From NCBI RefSeq assembly GCF_013149295.1, contig NZ_JABGCB010000012.1, positions 1-64,000 on the forward strand: DNA of 64,000 nucleotides. Reading direction: 5' to 3'. This DNA is from Novosphingobium sp. SG751A. Its GTDB lineage: Bacteria > Pseudomonadota > Alphaproteobacteria > Sphingomonadales > Sphingomonadaceae. Of the stretch, positions 27,136 to 36,377 are shown one piece after another. The stretch's first letter is position 1. Every line of letters starts with the position of its first letter. Position numbers and translations under genes: made by a program. The notes under the pieces were generated by a model. The model did not search any database. It was not told the DNA's origin and saw only the letters and a program-made list of their open reading frames with translations.

Positions 27136-27304
27136 CGAAACGCCAACCCCTGCTGCGCGCGCGGAAAAGAGCCGACGCCGCGCCAATCATGCACAAACCA
27201 CGGGCGCGCGAAATGGATCCGCGCGCCGCCTGACAAATCCGCATAGGCGATAGAGCGCCCTTGGTTAACCTGAAATTGCTGGGGTTATCGCAAAAACAGG
27301 GCGG

Positions 27305-27721
27305 TCAGTCTCGTGGCTCGAAATCCAGACTGGCGCTGTTGATGCAATAGCGCAGGCCGGTGGGTTGCGAACCATCGGGAAAGACATGGCCCAGATGGCC
27401 GTCGCAGCGCGCGCAGCGCACCTCGGTGCGGATCATGCCATGGGACATGTCGCGGTGTTCAAGGATCGCGTCGCTGCCCTCGGGGGCGTAGAAACTGGGC
27501 CAGCCCGAGCCGGAATTATACTTGGTGTCCGACGAGAAGAGCGGCGCGCCGCAGCCCGCGCACAGATATTCGCCCGCCGCCTTATTGCCCTCATACTCGC
27601 CGGTAAAGGCGCGCTCGGTGCCGCCTTCGCGCAGCACATGATATTGCATCGGGCTCAGGCGCGCGCGCCATTCTTCCTCGGTGTGGGGCATGTCGGGGTC
27701 AGCCCTTTGGGAATCGGACAT
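27305..27721 (-). CDS. msrB: Peptide-methionine (R)-S-oxide reductase MsrB
   Basis: Enzyme of 138 residues that reduces methionine-R-sulfoxide. Zinc-binding pairs CAGC and CARC, the [11 protein letters not shown] segment, [13 protein letters not shown] and the catalytic Cys in [11 protein letters not shown] are all present. The start MSDSQRAD at 27721 is preceded by GGAGAA at good spacing; a longer open frame upstream is not MsrB-like. It is upstream of mrcA on the same strand, about 170 bp away. Confidence 0.96.
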   Translation of the reverse strand: MSDSQRADPDMPHTEEEWRARLSPMQYHVLREGGTERAFTGEYEGNKAAGEYLCAGCGAPLFSSDTKYNSGSGWPSFYAPEGSDAILEHRDMSHGMIRTEVRCARCDGHLGHVFPDGSQPTGLRYCINSASLDFEPRD

Positions 27722-27853
27722 AGGGGAGTTCTCCTTTGCTGCCCGGATATATGGGGGGAGGCCCGCAAGCGCGCAAGCCGTTCGCCCCCTTGACGCAGCC
27801 TTACGGTGACTGCGGCAAGAATGTCGCGGTGGCGGGGAAAATGGGATTGGGAA

Positions 27854-27871
27854 TAACAATCACATTGCTGA
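27854..27871. promoter_or_regulatory. TAACAAT-type site before the TonB receptor at 27948
   Basis: TAACAATCACATTG at 27854 holds the half-site TAACAAT of the palindrome found perfectly at 46907 and can be read as CAAT-N3-ATTG. It lies about 80 bp before the start codon. This is the weakest member of the proposed group. Confidence 0.3.
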
Positions 27872-27947
27872 AATTTTCACAAACGCGATAAACAGACTTT
27901 GACGCGGCGTGCTAGGGATTCGCCGCGCACCTATGAGAGGATGCATC

Positions 27948-30458
27948 ATGATCGGTATCAGGGGGCTTTACCTGTCTGGCGCTTGCGTTGCGATGATCGC
28001 AACCGCCACCACCGCCCATGCTCAAACCGAGCAGGCCAAAAAAGACGTCACCACCGGTGAAATCGTCGTCACAGCGCAATTCCGCAGCCAGAAGCTGCAG
28101 GACACACCGCTGGCCATCACCGCGATGACCGGGGCGTCGCTGGCCGCGCGGGGGCAGACCAATGTGGCCGAAGTGGCGGCCCAAACACCCAATGTCACGC
28201 TGACCCCGCAAAACGCCTATCTGGGGCCGGGCATCATCGCCTTTATCCGCGGCGTGGGCCAGACCGACCCCAACTTTGCGCTCGAACCGGGCGTGGGCAT
28301 GTATATCGATGATGTCTATCTGCCCACCCTTACCGGTTCGCTGCTCGACCTGATGGACCTCGACCGGGTCGAGGTGCTGCGCGGGCCGCAAGGGACGCTC
28401 TCGGGCCGCAACTCGCTGGGCGGCTCGATCAAGCTCTATTCGGTCAAGCCCCAGGGCAATGGCAAGGGCATGGTCGAGGGCACCTACGGCTCGTTCAACC
28501 GCATCGACATGCGCGCGTTTTTCGACCTGAAGCTGGCCGACAATCTGTTCCTGCGCGTGTCGGGCGCGACCAAGAACCGCGACGGCTATGTGAAGCGGCT
28601 CGACTATGCCAAGACCCACCCCGGATCGAATGTGCCCACACAGGCCACCGGCGACAGCCCCGTGCTGGGCACGCTGGGCGGCACCAGCTTTACCGCGGGC
28701 AAGGTGGCGCTGCGCTGGCAGCCCTCCACCAATGTCGAGGTCAATGTCTCGGGCGACTATACCCGCCAGCGTGACGAGCCGGGCGCGACGGTGCTGGTCT
28801 ATGGCAATTCCATCGCGCAATTCGCAGGGTCGCCGGTCAGCAAATCGCCCGCCCGCCCGTGGCTGCGCGGCACCAACGGCGCCTCGATTCCCTTGAACTG
28901 CGCCTTTGTCACCAGCGGCGTGAACAGTTGCGACACTGTGCCCGCCGGATATGACGGGCGCTATGTCTCCTATGCCACCTTCTTCGACAATGCGGCATCG
29001 GACAGCCAGATGCCCTATAAGCCACTGACGCTGAACCCGCATTCGAACCTCGACAATTACGGCTTTGCCGGGACCATCGACTGGACGCTGGCCGATGATC
29101 TGGCGCTCAAATCCATCAGCGCCTATCGCCATTACAACTCCTCATGGGCCTTTGCCGAAGGCGCCCCGGTCCAGCCATCCATGCTGGAGCAGGCGCAGGC
29201 CAACACCCAGTGGAGCGAGGAAATCCGCCTGTCCGGCAAGGCCTTGAACCGCCGTCTGGATTACACGGTGGGCGGCTTCTATTTCCACGCCAAGGGCACC
29301 TATACCGGGCGCATCGACCTCAATTATGCGGGCATCGACTTCCTGCACGGGCCGGACACCACGCCCGCCACGAACAAGGCGGTCTTCGCCAACGTCTCAG
29401 GCAAGCTGACCGAGGCGCTGACCATCACCGGCGGCATCCGCGCCAGTTGGGACACCAAGGATTACACCTATTCGCGGCACAATCCCGATGGTTCGCCCAT
29501 CCTGCCCTGCACCGGCTATCCCTTTGTCGTAGGCCAGCCTTCGAATTGCGCCATCGCCGCCCTCAACGGCCTGAACGCCCATTTCGAAAAGCAGCGCACA
29601 GACTGGCGCATCGCGGGCGACTATCGTTTCAGCCCGCAACTGATGGCCTATGCTCAGGTTTCGACAGGCTATCGCGCGGGCGGCGTCAATCCGCGCCCGT
29701 TCTATATCAATCAGGCCCAGTCCTTCCAGCCCGAGACCATCGTGGCCTATGAGGCGGGCTTCAAGTCCGACCTGTTCGACCGCAAATTGCGCTTCAACGT
29801 GTCGGCCTTCTACAATGATTACAAGAATATCATCCTGACCGTGCTGAATTGCCCCAACACGCTTGGTTTCCCGGCAACGCCCTGCCTGCAACCCAAGAAT
29901 GTCGGCTCGGCCCATGTGAAGGGCTTTGAAATCGAAACGACGATCCGGCCCACCGCCGGGCTGACCTTCGACGCTTCGCTGTCCTATCTCGATTTCAAAT
30001 ATACCACCGTGGACACCGCCAGCACCGGGGTTCAGGCCAGCTTCGTGCCCCCCTATACCCCCAAGTGGAAGTGGAACGCGGGCGTGCAATATGACATCCC
30101 CGATGTCCTGAAGGGCACGCTCTCGCTGCGCGCAGATGGCAACTACCAGTCGCACATCTATGTCGACCCCACCAATGTCGACAGCGCCGTGGTTTCCACC
30201 AGCACGGCCACCAATGGCGGCGGCGGATCGCTGGCCACGCAGATGGCGACCAACCGGATCAACGGCTATTTCCTGGGCAACGGCCGGATCACGTGGAAGA
30301 GCGCCGCCGATGGCTGGACCGCCAGCGTCGAGGTGCGCAACATCTTCAACAAGTACTACTTCACCTCGATGACCGCGAATTATGTGTCGATCGGCACGGT
30401 GTCGGGTGCGCCCGGCCTGCCGCGGACATGGGCGGTCACGCTGAAAAAGGACTTCTGA
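27948..30458 (+). CDS. TonB-dependent outer-membrane receptor (island receptor 1)
   Basis: Receptor of 836 residues. Signal peptide ending ATTAHAQ, TonB box region GEIVVTAQFRSQKLQDTPLAI, plug with IRGVGQTDPNFALEPGVGMYIDDVYLP and VEVLRGPQGTLSGRNSLGGSIK, then a barrel ending WAVTLKKDF. It is closely related to the receptor at 44402: both share VTAQFRSQKLQDTPL, EPGVG and YIDDVY. An ATG at 27933 is also possible, but GAGAGG is spaced right for 27948. It opens the catabolic island and probably imports an aromatic substrate; that is inferred from context. Confidence 0.93.
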   Translation: MIGIRGLYLSGACVAMIATATTAHAQTEQAKKDVTTGEIVVTAQFRSQKLQDTPLAITAMTGASLAARGQTNVAEVAAQTPNVTLTPQNAYLGPGIIAFIRGVGQTDPNFALEPGVGMYIDDVYLPTLTGSLLDLMDLDRVEVLRGPQGTLSGRNSLGGSIKLYSVKPQGNGKGMVEGTYGSFNRIDMRAFFDLKLADNLFLRVSGATKNRDGYVKRLDYAKTHPGSNVPTQATGDSPVLGTLGGTSFTAGKVALRWQPSTNVEVNVSGDYTRQRDEPGATVLVYGNSIAQFAGSPVSKSPARPWLRGTNGASIPLNCAFVTSGVNSCDTVPAGYDGRYVSYATFFDNAASDSQMPYKPLTLNPHSNLDNYGFAGTIDWTLADDLALKSISAYRHYNSSWAFAEGAPVQPSMLEQAQANTQWSEEIRLSGKALNRRLDYTVGGFYFHAKGTYTGRIDLNYAGIDFLHGPDTTPATNKAVFANVSGKLTEALTITGGIRASWDTKDYTYSRHNPDGSPILPCTGYPFVVGQPSNCAIAALNGLNAHFEKQRTDWRIAGDYRFSPQLMAYAQVSTGYRAGGVNPRPFYINQAQSFQPETIVAYEAGFKSDLFDRKLRFNVSAFYNDYKNIILTVLNCPNTLGFPATPCLQPKNVGSAHVKGFEIETTIRPTAGLTFDASLSYLDFKYTTVDTASTGVQASFVPPYTPKWKWNAGVQYDIPDVLKGTLSLRADGNYQSHIYVDPTNVDSAVVSTSTATNGGGGSLATQMATNRINGYFLGNGRITWKSAADGWTASVEVRNIFNKYYFTSMTANYVSIGTVSGAPGLPRTWAVTLKKDF

Positions 30459-30464
30459 TCCAGG

Positions 30465-30496
30465 AAGGGGGAGGCCGAAAACCTCCCCCTTTTTCT
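30465..30496. terminator. Bidirectional terminator between receptor and hydrolase genes
   Basis: A 10-bp perfect stem (AAGGGGGAGG / CCTCCCCCTT) with a 7-base loop followed by TTTCTTT. It lies between the convergent receptor and dienelactone hydrolase genes and can serve both. Confidence 0.85.
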
Positions 30497-31372
30497 TTAC
30501 AGCTTGGCAAAAAGCGCCAGTTGGCGGGCATAGGCCCTGTCGGCCTCTTCCTTATTATAGGTCGCGCCGTCCAGCGTGCACCAGCCATGATCGGCATTGT
30601 ACACTTCCACCTCCGCCGGACGACCGGCAGCAGCAGCGGCGGCCTTCAGCGCGTCCTTGTCGCCGGGGCTGCGCGCATCGTCATTCTTGCCGATGGCAAA
30701 GAGGAAACCCGCCTTGGTCGCCGCGATCAGCTTGTGCGGGCTGTCGGGCGCTTCGCTGACCAATCCGCCGCCATGGAAACTGGCGCAGGCCGTCACGCGG
30801 TCCGGGTTCGCGGCTGCCGTGCGCACGGTGTAGCTGCCCGTCATGCAATAGCCCGCCGAGCCCATCTTGCGCTTCGTATCGACCACCGCCTGCTTGTCCA
30901 GCCAGCCCACAAAGGCCTTGGAATCGCTGATAATGCCGGGCGTGGTGATCGCGGCAATCGCGGGCTTCAGCTTCTCACCGCCCGCAGGGGTGCGCCATTC
31001 GGCCATCGTGGCCAGCAGCGGCGCCTTGGCCGTGCGATAGTAATGGTTGACCAACAAGACCGCATAACCATCCGAGGCCAGACGCCGCGCCATCACCTTA
31101 TAGGCATCGCGCGAACCGGCAATGTCGGGCCAGACGATGATGCCGGGATGCTTGCCGGTGGCGGGGTGGACGAAAAAGGCGTCGCATGTGCCATCGGGCG
31201 TGGTGATGGCCACCGCGCTTTCCTTCAGCGCCGCGCCTGCGGCAATCGCCTGCTCGGCCCCGGCCATGGCGGCGGCGGCGCCTGCAGCGCTCAAGGCGGC
31301 AAACTGGCGGCGCGACAGGCCATGCCCGACGGCACTGGCGTCTTCATCAGCGATGGTGAGTTCGTCGCACAT
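30497..31372 (-). CDS. Dienelactone hydrolase family protein, Tat-exported
   Basis: Alpha/beta hydrolase of 291 residues. A twin-arginine signal (LSRRQFAALSAAGAAAAM) precedes the catalytic domain, suggesting a periplasmic enzyme. The nucleophile is Cys in GSAGYCMTGSY, as in dienelactone hydrolases. The acid is probably an Asp in GKNDDARSPGDKD and the base His in NADHGWC. A likely job is opening a lactone or ester released during aryl-dimer breakdown. Start ATG at 31372 follows GGAGAGC. It is divergent from the carotenoid-oxygenase gene. Confidence 0.88.
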   Translation of the reverse strand: MCDELTIADEDASAVGHGLSRRQFAALSAAGAAAAMAGAEQAIAAGAALKESAVAITTPDGTCDAFFVHPATGKHPGIIVWPDIAGSRDAYKVMARRLASDGYAVLLVNHYYRTAKAPLLATMAEWRTPAGGEKLKPAIAAITTPGIISDSKAFVGWLDKQAVVDTKRKMGSAGYCMTGSYTVRTAAANPDRVTACASFHGGGLVSEAPDSPHKLIAATKAGFLFAIGKNDDARSPGDKDALKAAAAAAGRPAEVEVYNADHGWCTLDGATYNKEEADRAYARQLALFAKL

Positions 31373-31489
31373 GGAAATGCTCTCCTGATATTGCGCAGAC
31401 CCGCGCGGCCCGCCCTTTTTCGAATGCCAAGCTGGCGCAGAAACGGAGATAATTCAACCGTGCCGGAAGGGGCGATACAATTTGCGACC

Positions 31490-31519
31490 CGCGTCATCAA
31501 AAGGGGATTGCATGACGCG
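31490..31519. promoter_or_regulatory. Inverted repeat CGCGTCAT-N14-ATGACGCG
   Basis: Two perfect 8-bp arms separated by 14 bp, centred about 60 bp before the oxygenase start. A dimeric regulator binding half-sites two helical turns apart would fit. A second motif, TAACAAACGTTA, lies at 31538-31549, between this repeat and the start codon. Confidence 0.4.
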
Positions 31520-31537
31520 GCAAAGCGCATAAGATGC

Positions 31538-31549
31538 TAACAAACGTTA
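31538..31549. promoter_or_regulatory. TAACAAACGTTA operator-like site before the oxygenase operon
   Basis: A 12-bp site that matches TAACAATTGTTA at 10 of 12 positions, with TAAC/GTTA arms intact. It lies 17 bp before the likely start codon, a position suited to repression. Confidence 0.4.
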
Positions 31550-31565
31550 CGATAAAAGGGTGAGG

Positions 31566-33083
31566 ATGATGGCAACAATCGCAGGGGCCGACGCGCCCGC
31601 AACCGCAAAGCAATTCCCGCAAACGCCGCATTTTGTCGGCCTTAATCAACCGGTCGGACAGGAACTCTCGTTCACGGGCCTGTCGGTCGAAGGCACTCTG
31701 CCGCCCGAGGTGCTGGGCAGCTTCTATCGCGCCGTGCCCGATCCGCATTTCGCGCCCAAGTTCGACGATGACAATGTGCTGTCGGGCGATGGCATGATCA
31801 GCCGCGTCTCCTTCAACGCCGACAACACCGTGGATTACGCGATCCGCTATGTCCGCACCGCGCGCTGGATCGCCGAGGAGGAAAAGGGCCGCGCGCGCTT
31901 TGGCCGCTATCGCAACCCTTTCACCGATGACGCCGATGTGGCGGGCGTCGACCGCACCGTGGCCAACACCACGCCGGTCTGGCACGCCGGGCGCCTGCTG
32001 ATGACCAAGGAGGATGGCCGCCCCTACGCAATCGACCCGGTCACGCTGGAAACGCGCGGCTCCTATGACTTTGGCGGAAAGCTGAAATCGCAGACCGTCA
32101 CCGCCCATGTCCGCATCGATGCGCAGACGGGCGAGATGTTCCTCTATGGCTATGAGGCCGATGGCCCGGCCAGCACCAAGGTGGCCTATCTGATCGTCGA
32201 TGCGCAGGGCAATCTGACCAGCGAGCAATGGTTCGATGCGCCCTATTGCGCGATGATGCATGATTTCGCGATCACCGAGAATTACGCGCTCTTTCCCATC
32301 TATCCCACCACCTGCTCGCTCGAACGGCTCAAGGCGGGCGGCGATCATTGGGTGCATGAGATGGAGACGGACAGTTGGCTGGGCGTGATGCCGCGCTATG
32401 GCGATGTCTCGGAAATGCGCTGGTTCAAGGGGCCCAAGGGCGTTTCGGCCTATCACTTCCTGAACGCCTTTGAAGACGCCAACGGCATCATCCATTTCGA
32501 CCAGTGCCTGTCGAACACCAACGCCTTCCCCTTCATCCGCGAGGCTTCGGGCATCCATATGGCCCCGTGGGAGGTGCAGGGCGCGCTGACCCGCTGGAGC
32601 GTCGATCCGAAAGGTGACGCCAGCGATGTGACGCAAAGCGTGGTCGGGCCTCCGGGCGATTTTCCCCTGATCCCGGCGCGGTTTCAGGGGTGCCCCAATC
32701 CCTATGGCTGGATGCTGACCATGGACCCGCAGATGAAGGGGCCACCGCTGGCGGGCGGCCCGGTGGGGGCCATGTTCAACATGATCGTCCGGCTCGATTT
32801 CACCGGCGGGCCGGGTCAGGTCGTCGATGCCCTGCCGCTGCCGGTGGGCTGGAGCCTGAACGAGCCGGTGCATGTGCCCGCCCATGATCCCGATCATCTG
32901 GGCTATATTGTCACCATCGTCGACCATCAGACCGGCGATAATCAGTTCGAACATGCCGCATGGGTGCTCGATGCGGGCGCGCTGCACAAAGGCCCGGTGG
33001 CCAAGGTCGCCATCCCTGCCCGCCTGCGCCCGCAGGTCCATGGCTGGTGGGTGCCGCAGGGCGCTCTGGAAGCGGCGGAGTAA
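31566..33083 (+). CDS. Carotenoid-oxygenase family enzyme, lignostilbene-dioxygenase-like
   Basis: Iron(II) double-bond-cleaving dioxygenase of about 505 residues. The four His ligands of the RPE65/CCO family are visible in context: TVTAHVRID, MMHDFAIT, AYHFLNAFED and, near the C-terminus, QVHGWWVPQ. In sphingomonads, members of this family split lignostilbenes and resveratrol into two aldehydes. The next genes (an NAD-binding protein and an aldehyde dehydrogenase) fit oxidation of such products. Start is at the ATG pair 31566/31569; a GTG at 31560 is less well placed. It leads a three-gene operon with a 3-bp gap and then a 4-bp overlap. Confidence 0.9.
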   Translation: MMATIAGADAPATAKQFPQTPHFVGLNQPVGQELSFTGLSVEGTLPPEVLGSFYRAVPDPHFAPKFDDDNVLSGDGMISRVSFNADNTVDYAIRYVRTARWIAEEEKGRARFGRYRNPFTDDADVAGVDRTVANTTPVWHAGRLLMTKEDGRPYAIDPVTLETRGSYDFGGKLKSQTVTAHVRIDAQTGEMFLYGYEADGPASTKVAYLIVDAQGNLTSEQWFDAPYCAMMHDFAITENYALFPIYPTTCSLERLKAGGDHWVHEMETDSWLGVMPRYGDVSEMRWFKGPKGVSAYHFLNAFEDANGIIHFDQCLSNTNAFPFIREASGIHMAPWEVQGALTRWSVDPKGDASDVTQSVVGPPGDFPLIPARFQGCPNPYGWMLTMDPQMKGPPLAGGPVGAMFNMIVRLDFTGGPGQVVDALPLPVGWSLNEPVHVPAHDPDHLGYIVTIVDHQTGDNQFEHAAWVLDAGALHKGPVAKVAIPARLRPQVHGWWVPQGALEAAE

Positions 33084-33086
33084 GCC

Positions 33087-34043
33087 ATGGGCAGGATCGT
33101 TATCACCGGCGCCAGCGGCCAATATGGTCGCGGCGTCACCGACCGGCTGATCGCGGCAGGTCTGGGGGATCGGCTGGTGTTGATCTCCCGCAGCCCCGCC
33201 AAATTGGCCGAGCGCGAGGCGCAGGGCTGCACCGTCCGCTATGGCGATTTCGACCGGCCCGAAACGCTGGCCGATGCCGTGGCGGGGGCGGACACCATGC
33301 TGCTGATTTCCGGCACGCGGGTGGGCGCGCGCGTGGCCCAGCACAAGGCCGCGATTGATGCCGCCGCCGCGCAGGGGGTTCGCCACATCCTCTACACCAG
33401 CTTCATCGGCATCGACGATCCGGCCAACCCCGCTGAGGTGCGCCATGACCATATCGAGACCGAACGCCTGATCCGCGAGAGCGGCATGGATTGGACCATG
33501 CTGCGCGATGCGCATTATGCCGATGCGATGATCGTGATGGCAGGGCCGGGCGTGATGAGCAGCGGCCAATGGATTTCAAACGCGGGCGATGGGCGCGAGG
33601 CGATGGTCTGGCGCGAGGATTGCGTGGAAAGCGCGGTGGCGGTGCTGCGCGACATTGCCGCCGGATCGCAGACCCATGCGGGCCGAATCTATAACATCAC
33701 CGGGCCGGATTTGCAGAGCTTTGCCGAGGTGACGGCGATCCTGTCACAGATCACCGGCGTGCCGCTGGCCTACACGTCCGTCTCGGACGAGGCGCAATAT
33801 GCGATCTTCGACGCGATGGGCATCCCCCGCCGCCCGGTCGATGATCAGAGCGTCAACGGCATCCCATGGAACAGCGACGACATGGTCACATTCGGCGCGG
33901 CGATCCGCGAGGGTTTCCTCGCCATTTGCAGCGATGATGTCGAAAAACTCACCGGCCGCCCGGCCCGTTCGGTGCGCACTCTGATCGAGGCGCATGCCGA
34001 TATGCTGCGCGCGGCCGCCCGACCGATGGAACATGCGAAATGA
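33087..34043 (+). CDS. NmrA-like NAD(P)-binding oxidoreductase
   Basis: Rossmann-fold protein of 318 residues of the atypical SDR group. It has the nucleotide-binding GASGQYGRGV at the N-terminus and SRSPAKL following strand 2, then YTSFIGIDD and HDHIETERLIRESGMDWTMLR, typical of NmrA/QorB-like proteins. It lacks the classical YxxxK pair, so it may reduce quinone-like or aryl-ether substrates (some aryl-ether reductases belong here) or act as a redox sensor. It lies 3 bp after the oxygenase and overlaps the aldehyde dehydrogenase by 4 bp. Confidence 0.85.
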   Translation: MGRIVITGASGQYGRGVTDRLIAAGLGDRLVLISRSPAKLAEREAQGCTVRYGDFDRPETLADAVAGADTMLLISGTRVGARVAQHKAAIDAAAAQGVRHILYTSFIGIDDPANPAEVRHDHIETERLIRESGMDWTMLRDAHYADAMIVMAGPGVMSSGQWISNAGDGREAMVWREDCVESAVAVLRDIAAGSQTHAGRIYNITGPDLQSFAEVTAILSQITGVPLAYTSVSDEAQYAIFDAMGIPRRPVDDQSVNGIPWNSDDMVTFGAAIREGFLAICSDDVEKLTGRPARSVRTLIEAHADMLRAAARPMEHAK

Positions 34044-35530
34044 ACGCCCCCTTCCCCCAGATCACCCCGGTTGAACCCAAAATTGCTCACCCCGACCGCC
34101 TGTTCATCGGCGGCGCATGGGTGACCGCCCATTCGGGCCGGATGATCGAACAGGTCAGCCCCGATACCGAGGAAGTCGTCAGCGCCGTGGCCGAGGCCGA
34201 TGAAGCGGATATGGACGCCGCTGTTGCGGCCGCGCGCCATGCCTTCGATCACGGCCCATGGCCCCGGATGCAGCCCGGCGAACGCCTGGCGGTGATGAAA
34301 AAGATGGCCGCGATCCTGCACGCCCGCGTGGGCGAGACGGCGCGGGCATGGTCGATGCAGATGGGGGGCCTCGCCAGCTTTTCCGGCATCATGCAGGGCG
34401 GATCGAACGCCACCTTCGACGGCATCATCGCCATGGCCGAGGGGTTCGACTGGGTGGAAAAGCGCCCCACGGTGGGCGCGGCGGTGGGCCTTGTCGCCTA
34501 TGAGCCGGTGGGCGTGGTGGCCGCGATTGCGCCATGGAACGGGCCTTACGGCATCATGCTGAACAAGGTGGCCTATGCGCTGGCCGCCGGGTGCTGCATC
34601 ATCATGAAGCCCAGCCCGGAAACCCCGCTGGAAGCCTATATCATCGCCGAAGCGGCGCAAAGTGCGGGCGTTCCGGCGGGCGTGGTCAATCTGGTCACGG
34701 GCCACCGCGAGGCTTCGGACCATCTGGTCTGCAATCCGGGCGTGGACAAGGTCAGCTTCACCGGATCGACCGTGGCGGGCAAGCGCATCGCGCAGGTCTG
34801 CGGCGAGCGGATTGCGCGTTGCACGCTGGAATTGGGCGGCAAATCGGCGGCCATCGTGCTGGACGATTTCCCGATTCCGATCGCCGCCAAGATCTTTGCC
34901 GGAACCATCTGCATGATGAGCGGACAGGTCTGTGCGATGCTCAGCCGCGTGCTGGTGAGCCGGGTGCGCCATGACGAACTGGCCGCCGCGATTGCCGCCG
35001 AAATGGCGCAGGTAAAGATCGGCCATAGCGACGATCCGACGACCCAGCTTGGCCCGGTGGCGATGAAGCGGCAATTGGAGCGGATCGAGAGCTATATTGC
35101 AGAGGGCAAAAGCACCGCCCGCCTCGTTCATGGCGGCGCTCGCCCGGCGCATCTGCCCAAGGGCTATTTCATCGAGCCGACCCTGTTTGCCAACGTCGAT
35201 AATGCCAGCCGCATCGCGCAGGAGGAAATTTTCGGGCCGGTCCTCGCGCTGATCCCTTATGAGGACGAGGCTGACGCCATTCGCATCGCCAATGATTCCA
35301 GCTTCGGCCTCAATGGTTCGGTGCTGACACAGGATGTCGATGCTGCCTATCGCATCGCGCGGGCGGTGCGCACGGGCGCGGTCGGACAAAACGGGCTGCG
35401 CATGGATTTCGGCCTGCCCTTTGGCGGCTTCAAGCAATCGGGCCTTGGCCGTGAAGGCGGGATCGAGGGCCTGCTGGGCTATACCGAGCTGAAAACCATC
35501 CTGCTCGATGGGATGCCATCGGCGCTTTAA
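34040..35530 (+). CDS. Aldehyde dehydrogenase
   Basis: NAD(P)-dependent aldehyde dehydrogenase of 496 residues. It keeps IAPWNGPYGIMLNKVAYALAAG, the Glu motif LELGGKSAAIVL, the catalytic Cys in SGQVCAMLSRV and the late EEIFGPVLALIPY. As the last gene of the operon with the stilbene-type oxygenase, it probably turns the aromatic aldehyde products into acids such as vanillate or 4-hydroxybenzoate. The substrate is inferred from context. A bidirectional terminator follows. Confidence 0.95.
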   Translation: MNAPFPQITPVEPKIAHPDRLFIGGAWVTAHSGRMIEQVSPDTEEVVSAVAEADEADMDAAVAAARHAFDHGPWPRMQPGERLAVMKKMAAILHARVGETARAWSMQMGGLASFSGIMQGGSNATFDGIIAMAEGFDWVEKRPTVGAAVGLVAYEPVGVVAAIAPWNGPYGIMLNKVAYALAAGCCIIMKPSPETPLEAYIIAEAAQSAGVPAGVVNLVTGHREASDHLVCNPGVDKVSFTGSTVAGKRIAQVCGERIARCTLELGGKSAAIVLDDFPIPIAAKIFAGTICMMSGQVCAMLSRVLVSRVRHDELAAAIAAEMAQVKIGHSDDPTTQLGPVAMKRQLERIESYIAEGKSTARLVHGGARPAHLPKGYFIEPTLFANVDNASRIAQEEIFGPVLALIPYEDEADAIRIANDSSFGLNGSVLTQDVDAAYRIARAVRTGAVGQNGLRMDFGLPFGGFKQSGLGREGGIEGLLGYTELKTILLDGMPSAL

Positions 35531-35554
35531 AACCCGAAAGGGCCAAAAACCCGA

Positions 35555-35594
35555 AAGGGGGCGCCGGCCAGATTACGGCGACGCCCCCTTCCCC
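35555..35594. terminator. Bidirectional terminator, aldehyde dehydrogenase / SDR
   Basis: A GC-rich stem-loop with AAGGGGGCGCCG on one side and CGGCG-A-CGCCCCCTT on the other lies in the 80-bp gap between convergent genes. Confidence 0.7.
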
Positions 35595-35610
35595 TCTCAC
35601 AGAGCGGACA

Positions 35611-36366
35611 TCAACGCAGCTCGATACAGCCGCCATCGACGAATAGGTCGACGCCATTGATAAACGATGCGCGCGCGCTGGCAAGAAACAACACAGCCTC
35701 GGCAAGCTCTTCTGAGCTTCCCATGCGACCAATTGGCACCACACCTGCCATCATTGCCTTCATTTCGGCGATAGTTTCGGGCGAAGCGTCGCGTTTGAAG
35801 ATTTCGGTATCGGTCGGGCCGGGGCTGACCATATTCACCCGGATGCGGCGCGGCAGCAATTCCTTGGCCAGAATGCGCGCCATCGCCCGCAGGCCCGCCT
35901 TGGCCGCCGCATAAACGACATTGCCCGGCACAGCGGCCAGCGAACCGATCGAGCCGGTGATGACAATGGCGCCACCATCGCGCATCAGCGGCAGGGCGCG
36001 CTGAATCGCAAAGAACGCCCCGCGCAGGTTCACGTCATGGATCTGGTCCCAGAATTCCTCGGTGACCTGCTCGACCGGCGCAAATCCGCCTACGCCCGCA
36101 TTGACGAAAAGCACGTCGATCCCGCCCAGCGCCTCCTCGATTTCGGCCATGGCGCCCGCGCTTTGCTGCGGATCGGCCATGTCGCTGCGGATGGCCAGGG
36201 CGTCGAGATCCTCGGCCACATCGCGCAGCGCATCCATGTTTCGCCCGGTAACGGCCAGTTTCGCGCCTTCCTCGCGGAAGCGGCGCGCGGCGGCAAGGCC
36301 GATCCCCGCCGTGCCGCCCAGCACCACCACGCAGCGGTCAACAAATTCGCCCGAAATCGACACCAT
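35611..36366 (-). CDS. Classical SDR oxidoreductase
   Basis: Short-chain dehydrogenase of 251 residues. Nucleotide motif GGTAGIGLAAARRF, structural NAGV (VNAGVGGFAP), catalytic Ser in VITGSIGS and Tyr-Lys in VYAAAKAGLRA are all in place, with PGPTDTEIF after. TGRN at the end of strand 2 suggests NADP or mixed use. It is the last gene of a minus-strand operon with two SnoaL-like genes, 11 bp after the nearer one. A probable role is oxidation of a benzylic or side-chain alcohol. Confidence 0.93.
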   Translation of the reverse strand: MVSISGEFVDRCVVVLGGTAGIGLAAARRFREEGAKLAVTGRNMDALRDVAEDLDALAIRSDMADPQQSAGAMAEIEEALGGIDVLFVNAGVGGFAPVEQVTEEFWDQIHDVNLRGAFFAIQRALPLMRDGGAIVITGSIGSLAAVPGNVVYAAAKAGLRAMARILAKELLPRRIRVNMVSPGPTDTEIFKRDASPETIAEMKAMMAGVVPIGRMGSSEELAEAVLFLASARASFINGVDLFVDGGCIELR

Positions 36367-36377
36367 CGCCCGGCCCC

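Noticed and set aside
29142..30155. Possible antisense genes within TonB receptor 1
   Set aside because: Fragmented frames with no motif; the receptor frame is intact and convincing.
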